Shown: positions 10,997 to 22,531, counted from the first letter of the stretch. The stretch: DNA of 64,000 bases from Spinacia oleracea (GCF_020520425.1 NC_079487.1:127866385-127930384), one strand, 5' to 3'. Made by a program: numbers and translations. Notes: generated by a model from the letters alone, not told the origin.

Positions 10997-12328
10997 TGAA
11001 GGAAATAATGCCCTTGGTCCAAGTATGCATTCTATGTTAAGTCTAATAAATGCGGTTCAGTATTAATTAACAAGTTAATAATTCAGTGAGATCAAGTGAG
11101 CTGAATGCCTAGCTAGAGGCCGCTTCAGTTCAAGTGGAATTAATGATATTAATCCACAGCTTACTCTTGACTGAACCCGTAGGGTCACACAAATAGTACG
11201 TAAACGGATCAAGTATTTAATGGCATTAAATACTCCATCTATGAATATTCGGAACCGACGGATCTTGGTTTCAGTGGGAGCTAAGATCGTCACAGGCAAG
11301 AAATGAATACTCCGGAAACGATGATATTGTCGGAAACGGAAATATGGATCGTATCGGAAATATAAATATTATCCAAGTCGTAGATGTTGCCGGAAACGGA
11401 AACATGGTACGTATCGGAAAATATTATCGGAAATGGAAATATTGCCAGAATCGGAAAATAATTCCGGAAACGGAAATATTAAATATTTGTTCGAAACGGA
11501 AATTAATTCCGGAATCGGAAATATTAAATATTGTTCGTATCGGAAATGAATTCCGGAATCGGAAAATTTAATCGGAAGCGCATCGTACGAATAAGCATCG
11601 GACGAGGCCTGCCGGACGAGGCCCAGCACGAAGCCAGGCCATCGCCCAGCAAGCCAAGCGCGCCGCACAAACAGCCACGCCAGGCCCAGCGCAAGGCCAG
11701 GCCCAGCAGGCTGCGCAGCGCGCAGCGCGCGCGGGCGCTGCGTGGGCTGCTGCTCGCGCGCACGCATGGGGCCCATCGTGGCTGCCGTGCGTGTGTGTGC
11801 AAGTGTTTGTGTTCGTGCACGTTTCCTAAAACATGCAGAGTTCGGTTAATGATTAAATTCCTAATTCTATTTGATAAATTAATTAAATTAGAGTTCTTGT
11901 AGGATTCTAGGTTTAATTAATTTGTATCTGAATAGGATTTCGATTCCCTTTCCATACCCCTATAAATATGAGGCTAGGGCTCACAATTTATAACAAGTTT
12001 CAAAGTATTCAAAAAGTGAGTTTTTGAGAGAAAACTAAAACACACATCTTGCTCATAAAAGTGCCGAAATTTTCTAGTACCTTAAGGGCGATTCTAGTTG
12101 GTCAATCTTAAGGCGGATCCGGACGTGCTGTGGACTATCTACGGAGGGACGACACTTGGAGTCCTAAAAGACTTGTTCTTGTTCGGTTCGGGCGCAGCTA
12201 GGGAGGGCACGCAACAAAGAGTATGCATCTAAATTATGCTATATGATTATGTGTAAATAATATGTTGTCCTGGGTTAATGGTTGTTTCCGCATGATCTAT
12301 GTAATGTCATATGTATCATAAACTAACA
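10997..12328 (+). mobile_element. Solo LTR of an LTR retrotransposon, 1332 bp
   Basis: The segment begins TGAAGGAAATAATGCCC and ends CATAAACTAACA (TG...CA) and is flanked by a perfect 5-bp duplication ACCAC (10992-10996 and 12329-12333). No internal region is present, so it is a recombination-derived solo LTR. It contains a CGGAAA-rich repeat zone (about 11310-11580), a GC-rich stretch (about 11590-11830) and a TATA-like element (CTATAAATATGAGG, about 11960) likely marking the old promoter. The superfamily cannot be decided from the LTR alone. Confidence 0.85.
11310..11580 (+). repeat. CGGAAA(C/T) short-period repeat zone in the solo LTR
   Basis: Variants of CGGAAACGGAAATATT recur at irregular 15-45 bp spacing. 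Open frames across it are repeat artefacts. Confidence 0.7.
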
Positions 12329-13039
12329 ACCACCACCACCTCCATCGTAATATCACCAACAACTCATCGGCGTCGCCACCACCACCTCCATCACAATATC
12401 ACTAACAACAATCGATTTTCTCGGCGATTTCTCTCAGCGATTACCTCCATCGCCGGCGTTTTGTTCATCTGCTTCTTCGTCCTCTAATTTCTCGCCTCCT
12501 TCACCATGGCCTCAACCAGCAATCTACATAAGAAGAGAGAGAAAGAACACAAGCCGTCATGCCTACTGTTAGGGTTGGTAGGGACCGAATTTTCGACGCT
12601 CTAAGCAAAACCTATGGTAAACTTGCGACATTTTCTCTTTAATACTGTCAATATTATAAATATCAATTGATTTTATTACCAGCGATTCCAACTCGATCTG
12701 AATATATTTCATATGCCAGATTTCTTTTTCTTCTTTAGTTCATGGTCAAGGCTTCGAGGATTAGGAATAATTTTAGCCGAAGGTGCTGTCAATTTTTGCA
12801 ATTTTTTTGTAAAATATACAAAAGAAATTGATGATTTCTAATTGTTGAGCAATATATTAATTCAGATAGAGATGCACTGTTTAGGAAGTAGGAGTTACTA
12901 ATCTCCATGATTTGATGATTAGGTGCAGACAGGCCAAACATGGATCAAAAAGTTGTTCTAATATCTAATGGGAAGAATATAGTCAATCAGAATAAGGATA
13001 GTCGCTTATTGTTTGATTTTGTGAAAAAGTGCCTAACCA

Positions 13040-14050
13040 CCTACCGTTTACATAGACACTTTTGTGTGATGTTCAGTTTTTCAACTCTCGTGTTCAACTT
13101 ATAAAGAATCGTGTTCAAAAAAATTTAACTTATAAAACTATGATATTTCAACACTTTGGTGTGATGTTCAATTTCTCAAAGTCTTATGTTCAATTTATAC
13201 AAAATCATGTTCAACTAAATTTAACTTATAAAACTAATATATTTCAATACTTTTGAGTGATGTTCAGTTTTTCAAGTCTCATGTTCAACTTATAAAGAAT
13301 TATGTACAATTAAATTTAACCTATAAAACTATGATATCTTCAACACGTTGTATGATGTTCAGTTTCTCAAGTCTTATGTTCAACTTTATATAGAATCATG
13401 TTCAACTAAAAGGCAAGCCGCAACAATAATAAGCAGATGTTCATTATTCTTTACTATAAAAGATCAGAAATGGCGTTGTCTAAATATTGTCATGTTCAGT
13501 TTATAATTCATCATGTTCCACATATAAAAGATGATGTTCACAAATAAGAAAATTTTTAGGTGACGTTCAATTTCTCAAGTCTCATGTTCAACTTATAAAG
13601 AATCATGTTCAACTAAATTAAACTTATAAAACTATGATATGTTCATAAATAAGAACATTTTCGTGTGATGTTCAGTTTCTCAAGTCATATGTTCAACTTA
13701 TAAAACTATGATATGTACAATACTTTTGTGTGATATTCAGTTTCTCAAATCCTATATTCAACTTATACAAAATCACGTTTAACTAAATTTAACTTATTAA
13801 ACTAATATATGTTTAATACTTTTCTGTGTTGTTCGGTTTCTCAAGCCTTATGTTCAACTTATACAAAATCATGTTCAACTAAATTTAACTTATAAAACTA
13901 ATATATGTTCAATACCTTTGTGTGATGTTCAGTTTCTAAAGTCTTGTGTTCAACTTATATAAAATCATGTTCAACTAAATTCAACTTATTAAAACTAATA
14001 TATGTTCAATAATTTTGTGTGATAGTTCAATTTCTTAAGTTTCATGTTCA
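13040..14050 (+). repeat. TGTTCA minisatellite-like array in copy 2
   Basis: It uses the same unit words as 8215-9220 (TTCAACTTATAAA, GTTCAACTAAATTTAAC, GTGATGTTCAGTTTCTCAA), with more regular tandem order of about 90-100 bp blocks. Confidence 0.75.
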
Positions 14051-14057
14051 TAAATAA

Positions 14058-14059
<2 letters not shown>

Positions 14060-14149
<90 letters not shown>
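14060..14149. repeat. (TA)45 microsatellite
   Basis: A pure TA dinucleotide run of about 90 bases directly follows the TGTTCA array; length is likely polymorphic. Confidence 0.95.
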
Positions 14150-14152
<3 letters not shown>

Positions 14153-14878
14153 CGGATTTTTGGGTTTGTAAATTTAAATTATTGTTAAAATATTTAATAC
14201 TCGATTCTGGAGTAAGTGTGTTTAAATCAATAATAGGTGATTTTTTTTTAGAAACTAAAAAAAAAAAATCACCTATTGTTCTTGGTTGTGTTCAATTTTT
14301 AAAACTCAATGTTCAGTTTTAGAAATTTAATGTTCATACTATGTTTGATATCCTGTCAAGTTTATTTTTAATTAAAAAATGTTCAATGTTCAATTTTCAG
14401 AACTTAACATGGAGGAAAAAAGACAGAGTCGAAGAAGAAGTGGAGGAGAAGTTGGTGAACTCAATCCGTTTGCAATTGATGGTAGAAAATTCATCGACGA
14501 GGAGGGGTAAATAAGAACTATTAAGATGGAGAAAAGTTGCAGAGGAGAGAGAAAGAATATAAAAGAAAGAGGAACATAGAAGAACAAAAAGATTCATCAA
14601 TATTCATAATTTTTTATTTTTTTAGTTTTTTATTTTCGAATCTACTGAAATGTAACGTAGTGGTTAAACTTGTGCGGACGTATAAGAGTTCATGATATAT
14701 TAATTAATATTATTTAATTAGCCTAAATTATTATTTTTCAAAAGAGAAATATGAAGAAGGATATTTTTTCATGTTCATTTTTTTAATCATCGTGTTCAAT
14801 TTTAGCTGCTTCACCCAGCTCATATGCACCCAGCTCTGCATGCATAGGTATGCAGCCAAAAATCTGGGTGAGTGTCGC

Positions 14879-15802
14879 CTCGCTGAGCTTCACAAGGCCC
14901 AATTATCTCTTACTTAAACGTTGTGAATGCTCTATTTCTTTTGGTGCAAATGACTTTTTTACGGTAATATATACAAATTACAAATGTAGGAGAGAGATAA
15001 TACTTTAAGAATTATTTTGACAACTGTTAGTGGTCTGTGGGCCGGCCCAACCCAAAGCCCGATCCAACACGAAAAGCCCGACCCGACCTGAGCACGAAAA
15101 AAGCACAGCCTGGCACAGGAACGAAATCGTAGGCCATGGTCGGGCCTGGGTCTTAATTTTTTGGAAAAAGCACGATAAGGCACGGCACGACAAAACACGT
15201 TAAATTTAGTAAAATTAGCCTTAGGCATGACGGGTCGACCTGCTCCGGCACAAAAGTCCGTGGGCTTGGGCCGGGCCTGTACCCTATTTGAACCTTTCTC
15301 CCCGGCCCGACACAATACGTTGTGGGCCTGTCATGGACCCGACCTGGTTAGGCCCATGTGGGCTCGGTTCGAAGCCCGACCCGGCCCGTCCCACGACCAT
15401 CTTTAGTTGTAAGGTTGGCAGTAATAAAAGTATGAAGTACAAGTATCCATAGTAATAAAACTTCATCCCTAAACTTGTATTTTAATCCAACATTACTGGT
15501 TACTCGGACGATCACCGGCGGGTTTAGGGGCAGGCTTGGGTGGGGCATGGTTCGCCCCATCAGCCATAAAAACTATTGTTGATAATTTGTTTAATTTTCA
15601 TATAATATAGGAAGGTTTTTCAATAGCTACAATAAAATGGTAGCCACCATAATTTTAGCAAATCTCAACCCTTTAATTTTAAGAATAAATCTAATCCGCT
15701 TATTTATTTAATCATAAAAATAAATAAAAAATAAAAAACAAAAACAAAAAACTGCGTTTCAAAAAAAAGAAAAAGAAAAGAAAAGGCACAGTTATTCAAA
15801 AC
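14879..15802. other. Intergenic, with a GGCCCGACCC-rich repeat
   Basis: No host gene. From about 15029 to 15411 the DNA is rich in GGCCCGACC/AAGCCCG words, like the low-complexity hAT MITEs elsewhere in the window, but no clear termini or target duplication could be read. The open frames on the minus strand there are repeat artefacts. Confidence 0.5.
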
Positions 15803-16194
15803 TAGACCTGGTTATTGGACAGGGTAGTCCAATGGATATTGGGTTAGGGTCAAGTTAATAGGGCTTTTATTGGGCAGGGCTCTTATTGGACAGGGCCTTT
15901 ATTGGACAGGGTCATTATAGGGTCAAACTTATACTACAATTATTTTGAAAATTAAAATAGTAATGATACAAAAAATTACGTGTATAGCTTCGTATTTACT
16001 TTTACTTGCACATGGCTCTTTTGTTTTTCATTTTTCATTGATCGTTTATTGACCCGCCCACTAATGACCCGCTATTGACCCGCGACCCGCTTTTGACCCG
16101 CCCATTATCGACCCGCTAAAAATGACCCTTTCAATACCCGACCCTCTTTTGACCCGCACCGACCCTGACCCGCCCCGCCCGATAACCAGGTCTA
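15803..16194. mobile_element. hAT MITE with GGGTC-rich core, 392 bp
   Basis: Inverted termini TAGACCTGGTTAT...ATAACCAGGTCTA are flanked by a perfect 8-bp duplication TTCAAAAC (15795-15802, 16195-16202). The interior is built of TTATTGGACAGGG and TTGACCCGC words. Confidence 0.9.
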
Positions 16195-16533
16195 TTCAAA
16201 ACCACATTATCAATCAAATACTACCATCGTTATTCATCATATTCTCTCATCCACCCAACAATCACCCCGTATTAATACAAATCATCCTACTTTGAGAACC
16301 AACGCACTATTAAGATCTTCTTAAAAAGAAAACAAACCGTTTTTGGAGGTTAATTAATTTTTAATTTTTAATTTTCTTCAAAAGTCAAGTCAACAAAAAT
16401 AAATGGTGTAGATTTCGTGTATCAAAATATAAGGTCGAGATTAAAAGCTTGTAGTGGCTACCAAATTAATGTAGCTATTGTAAAATTATCCTATAATATA
16501 ATATGTAGGTAATAAGTACGGAGGGAGTAATCA

Positions 16534-16808
16534 TTAAAGTGTTTGATCTTGTAGGGTAATAAGATTGATAGTGGTTGTAATCATAGGCAATAGTAGGACA
16601 AAATAGTAATTTTGATCCCCTTTCTCAAAACTATAGTTGCAAAAAGCTCTTATATTGAGCTTTTTCAAAAATAGCTTTTTCACCTCAAGACTCTTTTCCA
16701 TTCCTCTCGTAACCAACTCTCAATTAGCTTTTTCCAAAGGTCATACCTCTAATTCATCCCAAAAAGCACCTTTTCCCTCAAATCTCTCACAACCAAACAA
16801 CCCCTATA
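16534..16808. mobile_element. Possible MITE with GTTTGGTT-type ends
   Basis: The left end GTGTTTGATC and right end CAACCAAACAACCCC are weak inverted repeats of a common plant MITE type; internal AAAAAGCTC/GAGCTTTTT palindromes are present. No target duplication could be fixed. Confidence 0.35.
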
Positions 16809-17178
16809 AAAATATGTAAATAAGGTATTCGATATATAGAAGGAAATAAATTAGAATATTAAGATTTTTATACTTTTTTTTGAAATATGTATAATAGGTT
16901 ATATAATTTAATTATTTTAGTTTCCAATTTAAATCATGACACATAAGCATGTCATATCATCTTTGTAAAACGGTTTAAAGATGGCATATTGCGACCTTTA
17001 TCATTTTCGAAAAAACAAATAGTTTTTCAACAACCACATAAAATTAAAGTTGCAATGTTATGTCATGAACAAAATTTAATTTACTACGTAAGTGTTTACA
17101 TATATAATTACTTCATAGTAAAAAAGTACTACGTAGTAAAATTAAATATTCATCTATTTCAACTTAAATACTTTTATA

Positions 17179-17689
17179 AAAACCCTAATTTTCTAGGGGC
17201 TATCACCAACCATTAGGTTGATAGTAAGCCCCCTTTTTTCTTGTTTTTCATAGCTTTTGATTTCATGTTCGGAATAAAAACTCCATTCTCTCCCTACTGG
17301 AGAGCTTTTTTACCCAATTATTGGGTTTTATCTCTCTCCTTGTGAGAGTTTGGGGCCATGTTTTTAATTTCGCAGGAAAAGTTGATTTATTGATGAAGAT
17401 TTGTGCGGGGTTACAACGGATGTCGTTCTTACGTCTACAATCAAATGAATCAGATTTAATTCAATACCAAAGCTACAACAGATCGAAAGACCCCTCTTTG
17501 AAGGCTGTATCAAACAGCGATGTGAAAGAGGGTATTCATCATTGTCAGATCTCATCTACAACGATCGTGGTTTTGCCGGATTAGAATTTTGTTTGATCTA
17601 AATTGTTTTGTATTTTTTAGTTTTGATTTCTATTATAGATGTCGTATGAATATTTTATCAAGGAACTAATTTTTACCTTAAAAAAAAAA
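17179..17689 (+). mobile_element. Short non-LTR retroelement with 18-bp TSD, 511 bp
   Basis: It is bracketed by a perfect duplication AACTTAAATACTTTTATA (17161-17178 and 17690-17707) and ends in an A-run preceded by GATGTCGTATGAAT, the same 3' end as the LINE scrap at 5489-5543. It starts AAAACCCTAATTTTCTAG. Its size and fused 5' and 3' parts suggest an internally deleted LINE or LINE-mobilised short element. The 87-codon frame (17321-17584) has no recognisable reverse transcriptase motif. No tRNA-like A/B boxes are obvious. Confidence 0.75.
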
Positions 17690-18059
17690 AACTTAAATAC
17701 TTTTATATGGAGTAATAAAATTATAAAATGCAACAAGGGCGAACAAAGTTGCTGATGGCAAAGAAATGCAGGACTGCTGTAGACACTAATTATGATAGAC
17801 CTCCTTAAACGAAGTATATGGTTCTCTACTTGCATAATTGCATCTAAAAAGATAAAATAAAATGCAACAATGGTTAGTTAATTTGGTAAGACTTAAAATT
17901 CAATACTTGCTGGTTACGGAGTATATGTTTAAATCTTTATATAGGCGCATTTTTCCAAGGTGCTAAACCATAAATTAGGGAAGGATAACAAATGAATGAA
18001 CCGATAATGATCACCATTAGAAAATGTTACCGGCCTCATCCCGCTCACAAAATGAAGTA

Positions 18060-18312
18060 CCTCTTCCGTTTTGGAAATATCACATAATTTGTTTTTTACA
18101 CTATTCACACAACGACTTTGACCATTATTTGTGATTCGTACGTAAGGAAATGTTAGTCGTGTGGGGTCATGGTAGATTCACATCGATATATATTTTCTAA
18201 ATATTAATTTTTTATAATTTTTAATTTCACACGATTTAAATATTAAGAGTCAAAGTAATAGTTAGAAGAGTAAAAGTCAACTATAATGCGATATTTTCGA
18301 AGAGGAGGAAGT
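18060..18312. mobile_element. Stowaway-like MITE, about 253 bp
   Basis: Ends CTCTTCCGTTTTGGAAATATC and GATATTTTCGAAGAGGAGGAAG form imperfect inverted repeats next to TA. A fragment of its right half (AGAGTCAAAGTAAT..GTCAAC..ATGATGCGATATTT) recurs at 59125-59190 downstream of the GONST2-like gene. Confidence 0.6.
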
Positions 18313-18734
18313 ATATAACTATATTATGTCACTGGCGTCTCCAAGACTTTAAGCCGTTTAAGGATGGTCTAACGTTTAAAACGAAGAGTACAAAATTAGC
18401 TAAGAAGCTGTTGATCTTGAATTGATAAATATGCTTAGGACTACGACTATCAACAGCTAAGAAGCCAATAAGTTTGTGGTCTTACTAACTTTTGTAGGCA
18501 ATATTAGTTTGGTGGGACAATTCCTCTAATAAAGGCAAGCATATAACTTGTTGAGTCCAATTTACTTGCACTTAGTTAATTAAGTTTCTTCTATTATTGG
18601 GCATTATCTTTAAATTAAAAAATAATAATAATAGTTTCAAATTCAATAAGTTCAGCAAGTCTATATACGGAGTATGTTTCAGTCAAGTTTAACAAGTTTT
18701 ATTCAGGTCCAATAAATTCAAATTAAATCCAACA

Positions 18735-19042
18735 GAGTGAACCAAACCTGAATTTTAACCGACCCGAAAATTATCCTATCCGAACTTGACCCCAAACTCG
18801 AGATTAACTGCTACAAACCTGACTATATAAGACCCAAACCCGAAATTGAACCCGACCCGAACATGACTCGACCTGAACCCGACTTGTACCCGAAATGAGA
18901 AAAAAACCCGACATGACTCGACCGAAAACCAACCTGACCTGCACCCCGAATGATAAAGTGACCCGACACGATCCGACCTGTTCGTGACCTGAGACCCGAG
19001 ACCCGAGATGATTTGACCCAATGACCTGTTTTGACAGCTCTA
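18735..19042. mobile_element. Probable hAT MITE, CCCGACC-rich, left end unclear
   Basis: The right end TTTTGACAGCTCTA matches the TTTGACAGGTCTA terminus of the element at 44165-44712, and the interior is CCGACCCGA-rich. The left terminus and target duplication were not found. Confidence 0.45.
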
Positions 19043-19877
19043 AGGAGGAGGGGAACGTACGGGGTTGGGGTAGGGTAGGACAAACATTAAAGTTGTTTAT
19101 ATGAACTAATTAATTTTAATATGTGCATGTCGAAGACCAATATATATGAAAACTGAAAAGTCTTACTAAGTGTATTATTAGATTCTTTTCATTCAAGTAA
19201 TTCAACATGTGTATATATGTAGTTAGATTTATTTCAAATATAATTAGTTATGCGCCAATCTATATAGTCGGAATATTATTTTTTTCTCATTTACAAGCGA
19301 CACATTTCATACGGAGTATATATGTTGAACAAGGGTCGTCCTCGTCCATGATGATGCATGAATTGATGATTGATATATGGCGATAAGAATTACTTTGTAT
19401 GATTGATCAAACCACATGTTAACACTATAACGGCCTTAAAATTGGAAGTGTTCCACTGTTCCATGTAGCTATACATTTATACAGTGTTCCATATCTTCCA
19501 GCCCTCAAATTTCCATAGCAAAGTAGAGACAAATTAAAGGCCTTGACACAAGTCGAGTCAAGCAAATATAGTTAAAGGATGTCTCACATGATTTAAAGGT
19601 TTTGTCTCATTTGTATGTCCAATTCATCAATAAAGATTAAAGACTATTCAATATTCTTGTACACGCCAAAACAACAAGGTCCTTCAGGTTTGATCGTAAG
19701 ACCCCTCTTTGATCTTACAAGATTCCTTTTTATCCAATTTTCCCAAGACTATTCAATATTCTTCTACCTGCATAAACAAGGAAGTCATGATACTTTTCAA
19801 TACTAAAGTTAATTTTTAATTTAAGATTGAGAAAACATACTGACATTAATTAACTTATTGGTACTTCTTATTTACTA

Positions 19878-20208
19878 CTCCCTCCGTCCCGGAATACTCG
19901 ACCCGCTTTGACCGGCATATAGTTTAAGGGACTTGAATTGACTTATTTAATTTAATAGGTAGTAGTTGATAATGGGGTATTATTTTAATGTAGTTAGTAG
20001 AAAATGTGTAAAGGGGTGGGGTTGGGGAGAGTAGGGGTTGAATTTTTAATTATTTTTTGTATGGAGTAGGGGATAGGTGGCCGGGTTAATAGGGGTGGAG
20101 TGAGAAATAATATAATATTGTTAGAATATTTCCATTTTTAGAAACAGGTCAAGTATTAAGGGACGGCCCGATAAGAAAAACAGGTCAAGTAATCCGGGAC
20201 GGAGGGAG
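19878..20208 (+). mobile_element. Stowaway MITE, 331 bp, upstream of the P450
   Basis: Inverted termini CTCCCTCCGTCCCGGAATAC...CGGGACGGAGGGAG are flanked by TA (19876-19877, 20209-20210). It is about 95% identical by eye to the reverse complement of 22856-23183. Confidence 0.92.
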
Positions 20209-20452
20209 TACTCCGTAGAATACTATAATCACCCAAAAGTTCTTCAATGTTGTACTAGTAGCTAATCTAACTTACACCTCACACTTCTTCGAGTTACCAT
20301 TACTTGCCTATTGATTTCTTACACGACTAGAAAAAACCAAAAGGCATATGCAAATATAATGAATAACCTCAATCCTCAAAATTTACACAAAAAATATTTC
20401 TCAACAACTTTTCCTAAACACCTTTTCCACAATTCATAACTTTATTCCCATC

Positions 20453-20462
20453 CTATATATTA
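20453..20462 (+). promoter_or_regulatory. Putative TATA box of the CYP86A1-like gene
   Basis: CTATATATTAAA at about 140 bp before the ATG is followed by a C/T-rich leader (CCCCCCCTTACTCTCACACTT). This is inferred from position and composition only. Confidence 0.5.
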
Positions 20463-20596
20463 AACCCCCCCTTACTCTCACACTTCTCACATCATTACTT
20501 TTAACTCTTCTCTCGATCTCCCCCCTAAACAAAGACCCATAACTTAAAGCTTATTACCACAACTAAATTATCACAAACTCCACATTAAAAAAGAAA

Positions 20597-22183
20597 ATGG
20601 ACACCATGCAAATGCAAGTCTTTATAGGCATTGTGGCCATGGTATCAGTCTATATGTTATGGTTCTCTCACTTGTCTAAACGTCTGAATACAGGTCCAAA
20701 CCTATGGCCTCTTATTGGAAGCCTCCCATATCTATTCAAGAACCGACACCGCCTCCATGACTGGATGGCCGGGAATCTCCGGCGAACCAGTGGGGCCGCC
20801 ACATACCAAACATGCACCATAGCCTTACCTTTCTTGGCATACAAGCAAGGGTTTTACACGGTTACGTGCCACCCCAAAAATATAGAGCATATTCTTCGTA
20901 CTCGGTTCGATAATTACCCCAAAGGCCCACAATGGCAAGCAGCCTTTCATGATTTACTAGGCCAAGGCATTTTTAACAGCGACGGTGAAACTTGGCTTTT
21001 ACAACGTAAAACCGCTGCCCTAGAGTTTACTACAAGGACTCTACGTCAAGCCATGAACCGGTGGGTGAACCGGACTATTAGAACCCGGCTATGGAAGATT
21101 TTGGAAACCGCTGAAAATGAGAAAAAACCGGTTGATTTACAAGACTTGCTTCTTAGGCTTACTTTCGACAATATTTGTGGGTTGACTTTTGGGAAGGACC
21201 CGATGACTTTATCACCGGGTCTACCCGATAACCCGTTTTCATCGGCTTTTGACTCAGCTACCGAGTCTACCCTCCAGAGGCTACTATACCCAGGTTTTTT
21301 ATGGAGGTTAAAAAAGATATTTCAAATAGGAGCTGAAAAAAGATTACAAAACAGCTTACAAGTTGTGGAAAATTACATGTCAGGAGCACTTAACGCAAGA
21401 AAAGAGAACCCTTCTGATGATCTACTTTCAAGGTTCATGAACAAGAGAGATCAAAACGGCAACGTTTTCGCCGACGATGTCCTTAAACGCATCGCTTTGA
21501 ACTTCGTCCTAGCTGGGCGTGACACGTCATCCGTTGCCCTGAGCTGGTTCTTCTGGCTTGTGATGAATCACCCTGAGATTGAAGCAAAGATCATCGATGA
21601 AATATCAACGGTTCTTAAGCAGACACGTGGCGACGACTCCGAAAAATGGGTCCGTGAACCACTTGAGTTTGATGAAGCTGATAAACTGGTTTATCTCAAG
21701 GCCGCATTAGCTGAGACTTTACGATTATACCCCTCCGTCCCGGAGGACTTCAAGTACGTTGTAAACGACGACGTTTTGCCAGATGGGACTATAGTTCCAG
21801 CGGGGTCCACAGTGACGTACTCGATCTACTCCGTAGGGAGAATGAAAACGGTTTGGGGAGAAGATTGCATGGAGTTTAGACCGGAGAGGTGGTTGAGTGA
21901 ACCGGTATCTGGTTCAGGTTACCGGTTTGAACCGCCAAAGGATGGGTATAAGTTTGTGGCCTTTAATGCAGGCCCAAGAACTTGTCTAGGGAAAGAGTTG
22001 GCTTACTTGCAGATGAAATCTGTGGCTTCTGCTGTGTTGCTCCGGTACCGGTTATTGCCGGTTCCCGGTCATCGGGTGGAGCAGAAGATGTCTTTGACTC
22101 TGTTTATGAAGAATGGACTCCAGGTTTATGTTGAGCCTAGAGAGCTCAAGGGTGGTGCTAGTGAAGTGGCTACCTGTGCGTAG
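20597..22183 (+). CDS. CYP86A1: Cytochrome P450, CYP86A1-like fatty-acid omega-hydroxylase, 528 aa
   Basis: An ER-anchored monooxygenase expected to hydroxylate the terminal carbon of long-chain fatty acids for suberin (CYP86A1/HORST) or cutin. Intronless 528-codon frame. Residues about 7-27 form the membrane anchor. The oxygen-binding I-helix motif AGRDTSS starts at A306, the K-helix ETLR has E373 and R376, and the haem loop [11 protein letters not shown] places the ligand at Cys463. Family signatures [38 protein letters not shown] and [11 protein letters not shown] are all present. The text resembles CYP86A1 more than CYP86A2/4/7/8 (for example [15 protein letters not shown] and [17 protein letters not shown]), so a root or wound suberin role is inferred. 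The C-terminal tail (about 12 residues after EPRELKG) is extra. The gene is flanked by an inverted pair of Stowaway MITEs. Confidence 0.95.
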   Translation: MDTMQMQVFIGIVAMVSVYMLWFSHLSKRLNTGPNLWPLIGSLPYLFKNRHRLHDWMAGNLRRTSGAATYQTCTIALPFLAYKQGFYTVTCHPKNIEHILRTRFDNYPKGPQWQAAFHDLLGQGIFNSDGETWLLQRKTAALEFTTRTLRQAMNRWVNRTIRTRLWKILETAENEKKPVDLQDLLLRLTFDNICGLTFGKDPMTLSPGLPDNPFSSAFDSATESTLQRLLYPGFLWRLKKIFQIGAEKRLQNSLQVVENYMSGALNARKENPSDDLLSRFMNKRDQNGNVFADDVLKRIALNFVLAGRDTSSVALSWFFWLVMNHPEIEAKIIDEISTVLKQTRGDDSEKWVREPLEFDEADKLVYLKAALAETLRLYPSVPEDFKYVVNDDVLPDGTIVPAGSTVTYSIYSVGRMKTVWGEDCMEFRPERWLSEPVSGSGYRFEPPKDGYKFVAFNAGPRTCLGKELAYLQMKSVASAVLLRYRLLPVPGHRVEQKMSLTLFMKNGLQVYVEPRELKGGASEVATCA

Positions 22184-22411
22184 CGATATTGGGGGCATTT
22201 TCGTCCTTTTCAAATGTTCAAAGAAGTTTTATTTTATTACAATCATAAAAATTATGCATTTTGTTTTAATTTTTACATCTGTGTATGCTCTATACTATAA
22301 TGTTTTGATTTGTAATATTTGTTGTTTCTATATGAATTAAGTTCTTAAAATGAGATTAATTTGTATTCAGTAATTTGTTGTTATATGATAGATTCTTTTG
22401 TTGATAGTCGT

Positions 22412-22531
22412 AGTGCATTTTACATAAATGAAGTCCGAGTGCATTTTTACATAAATGATGTCATGAGTCCGAGTGCATTTTACATAAATGAAGTCCGAGT
22501 GCATTTTTACATAAATGATGTCATGAGTAAT
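22412..22531. repeat. 60-bp tandem duplication
   Basis: Two nearly identical 60-bp units, each starting AGTGCATTTTACATAAATGA and containing an inner half-repeat (AGTGCATTTTTACATAAATGA), lie downstream of the P450. Open frames across it are repeat artefacts. Confidence 0.85.

Larger units (their letters stand above)
10815..14868 (+). mobile_element. Non-autonomous Mutator-like element, copy 2, with solo LTR inside
   Basis: A perfect 10-bp duplication TGAGTGTCGC lies at 10805-10814 and 14869-14878. Both ends match copy 1: left TAATAATTAATGGCTACATACCTATGCA (given here only as its shared core GGCTACATACCTATGCA), right TATGCAGCCAAAAATCTGGG. The inverted core is GGCTRCATACCTATGCA. Without the inserted solo LTR (10997-12328) it is about 2.7 kb. 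It contains a CT-rich gene-like leader, Pro/Ser-type codons around 12350-12600, a TGTTCA array (13040-14050) and a (TA)45 tract. No transposase frame is visible. Confidence 0.75.
17708..19877. other. Intergenic region upstream of the P450
   Basis: No gene is seen. It holds a Stowaway-like element (18060-18312) and a CCCGACC-rich stretch (about 18735-19042). The latter ends TTTTGACAGCTCTA like the hAT MITEs, but its left end is not readable. Confidence 0.5.

Noticed and set aside
11531-11902. 123-codon open frame rich in Ala/Arg/Pro
   Set aside because: It lies wholly in the GC-rich block of the solo LTR; composition explains the open frame and the translation has no family resemblance.
14044-14322. 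92-codon open frame
   Set aside because: It reads through the (TA)n tract as alternating Ile/Tyr; a repeat artefact.
15005-15315. Overlapping minus-strand open frames
   Set aside because: They cross GGCCCGACC-rich repeat DNA, which lacks stops on that strand because of composition.
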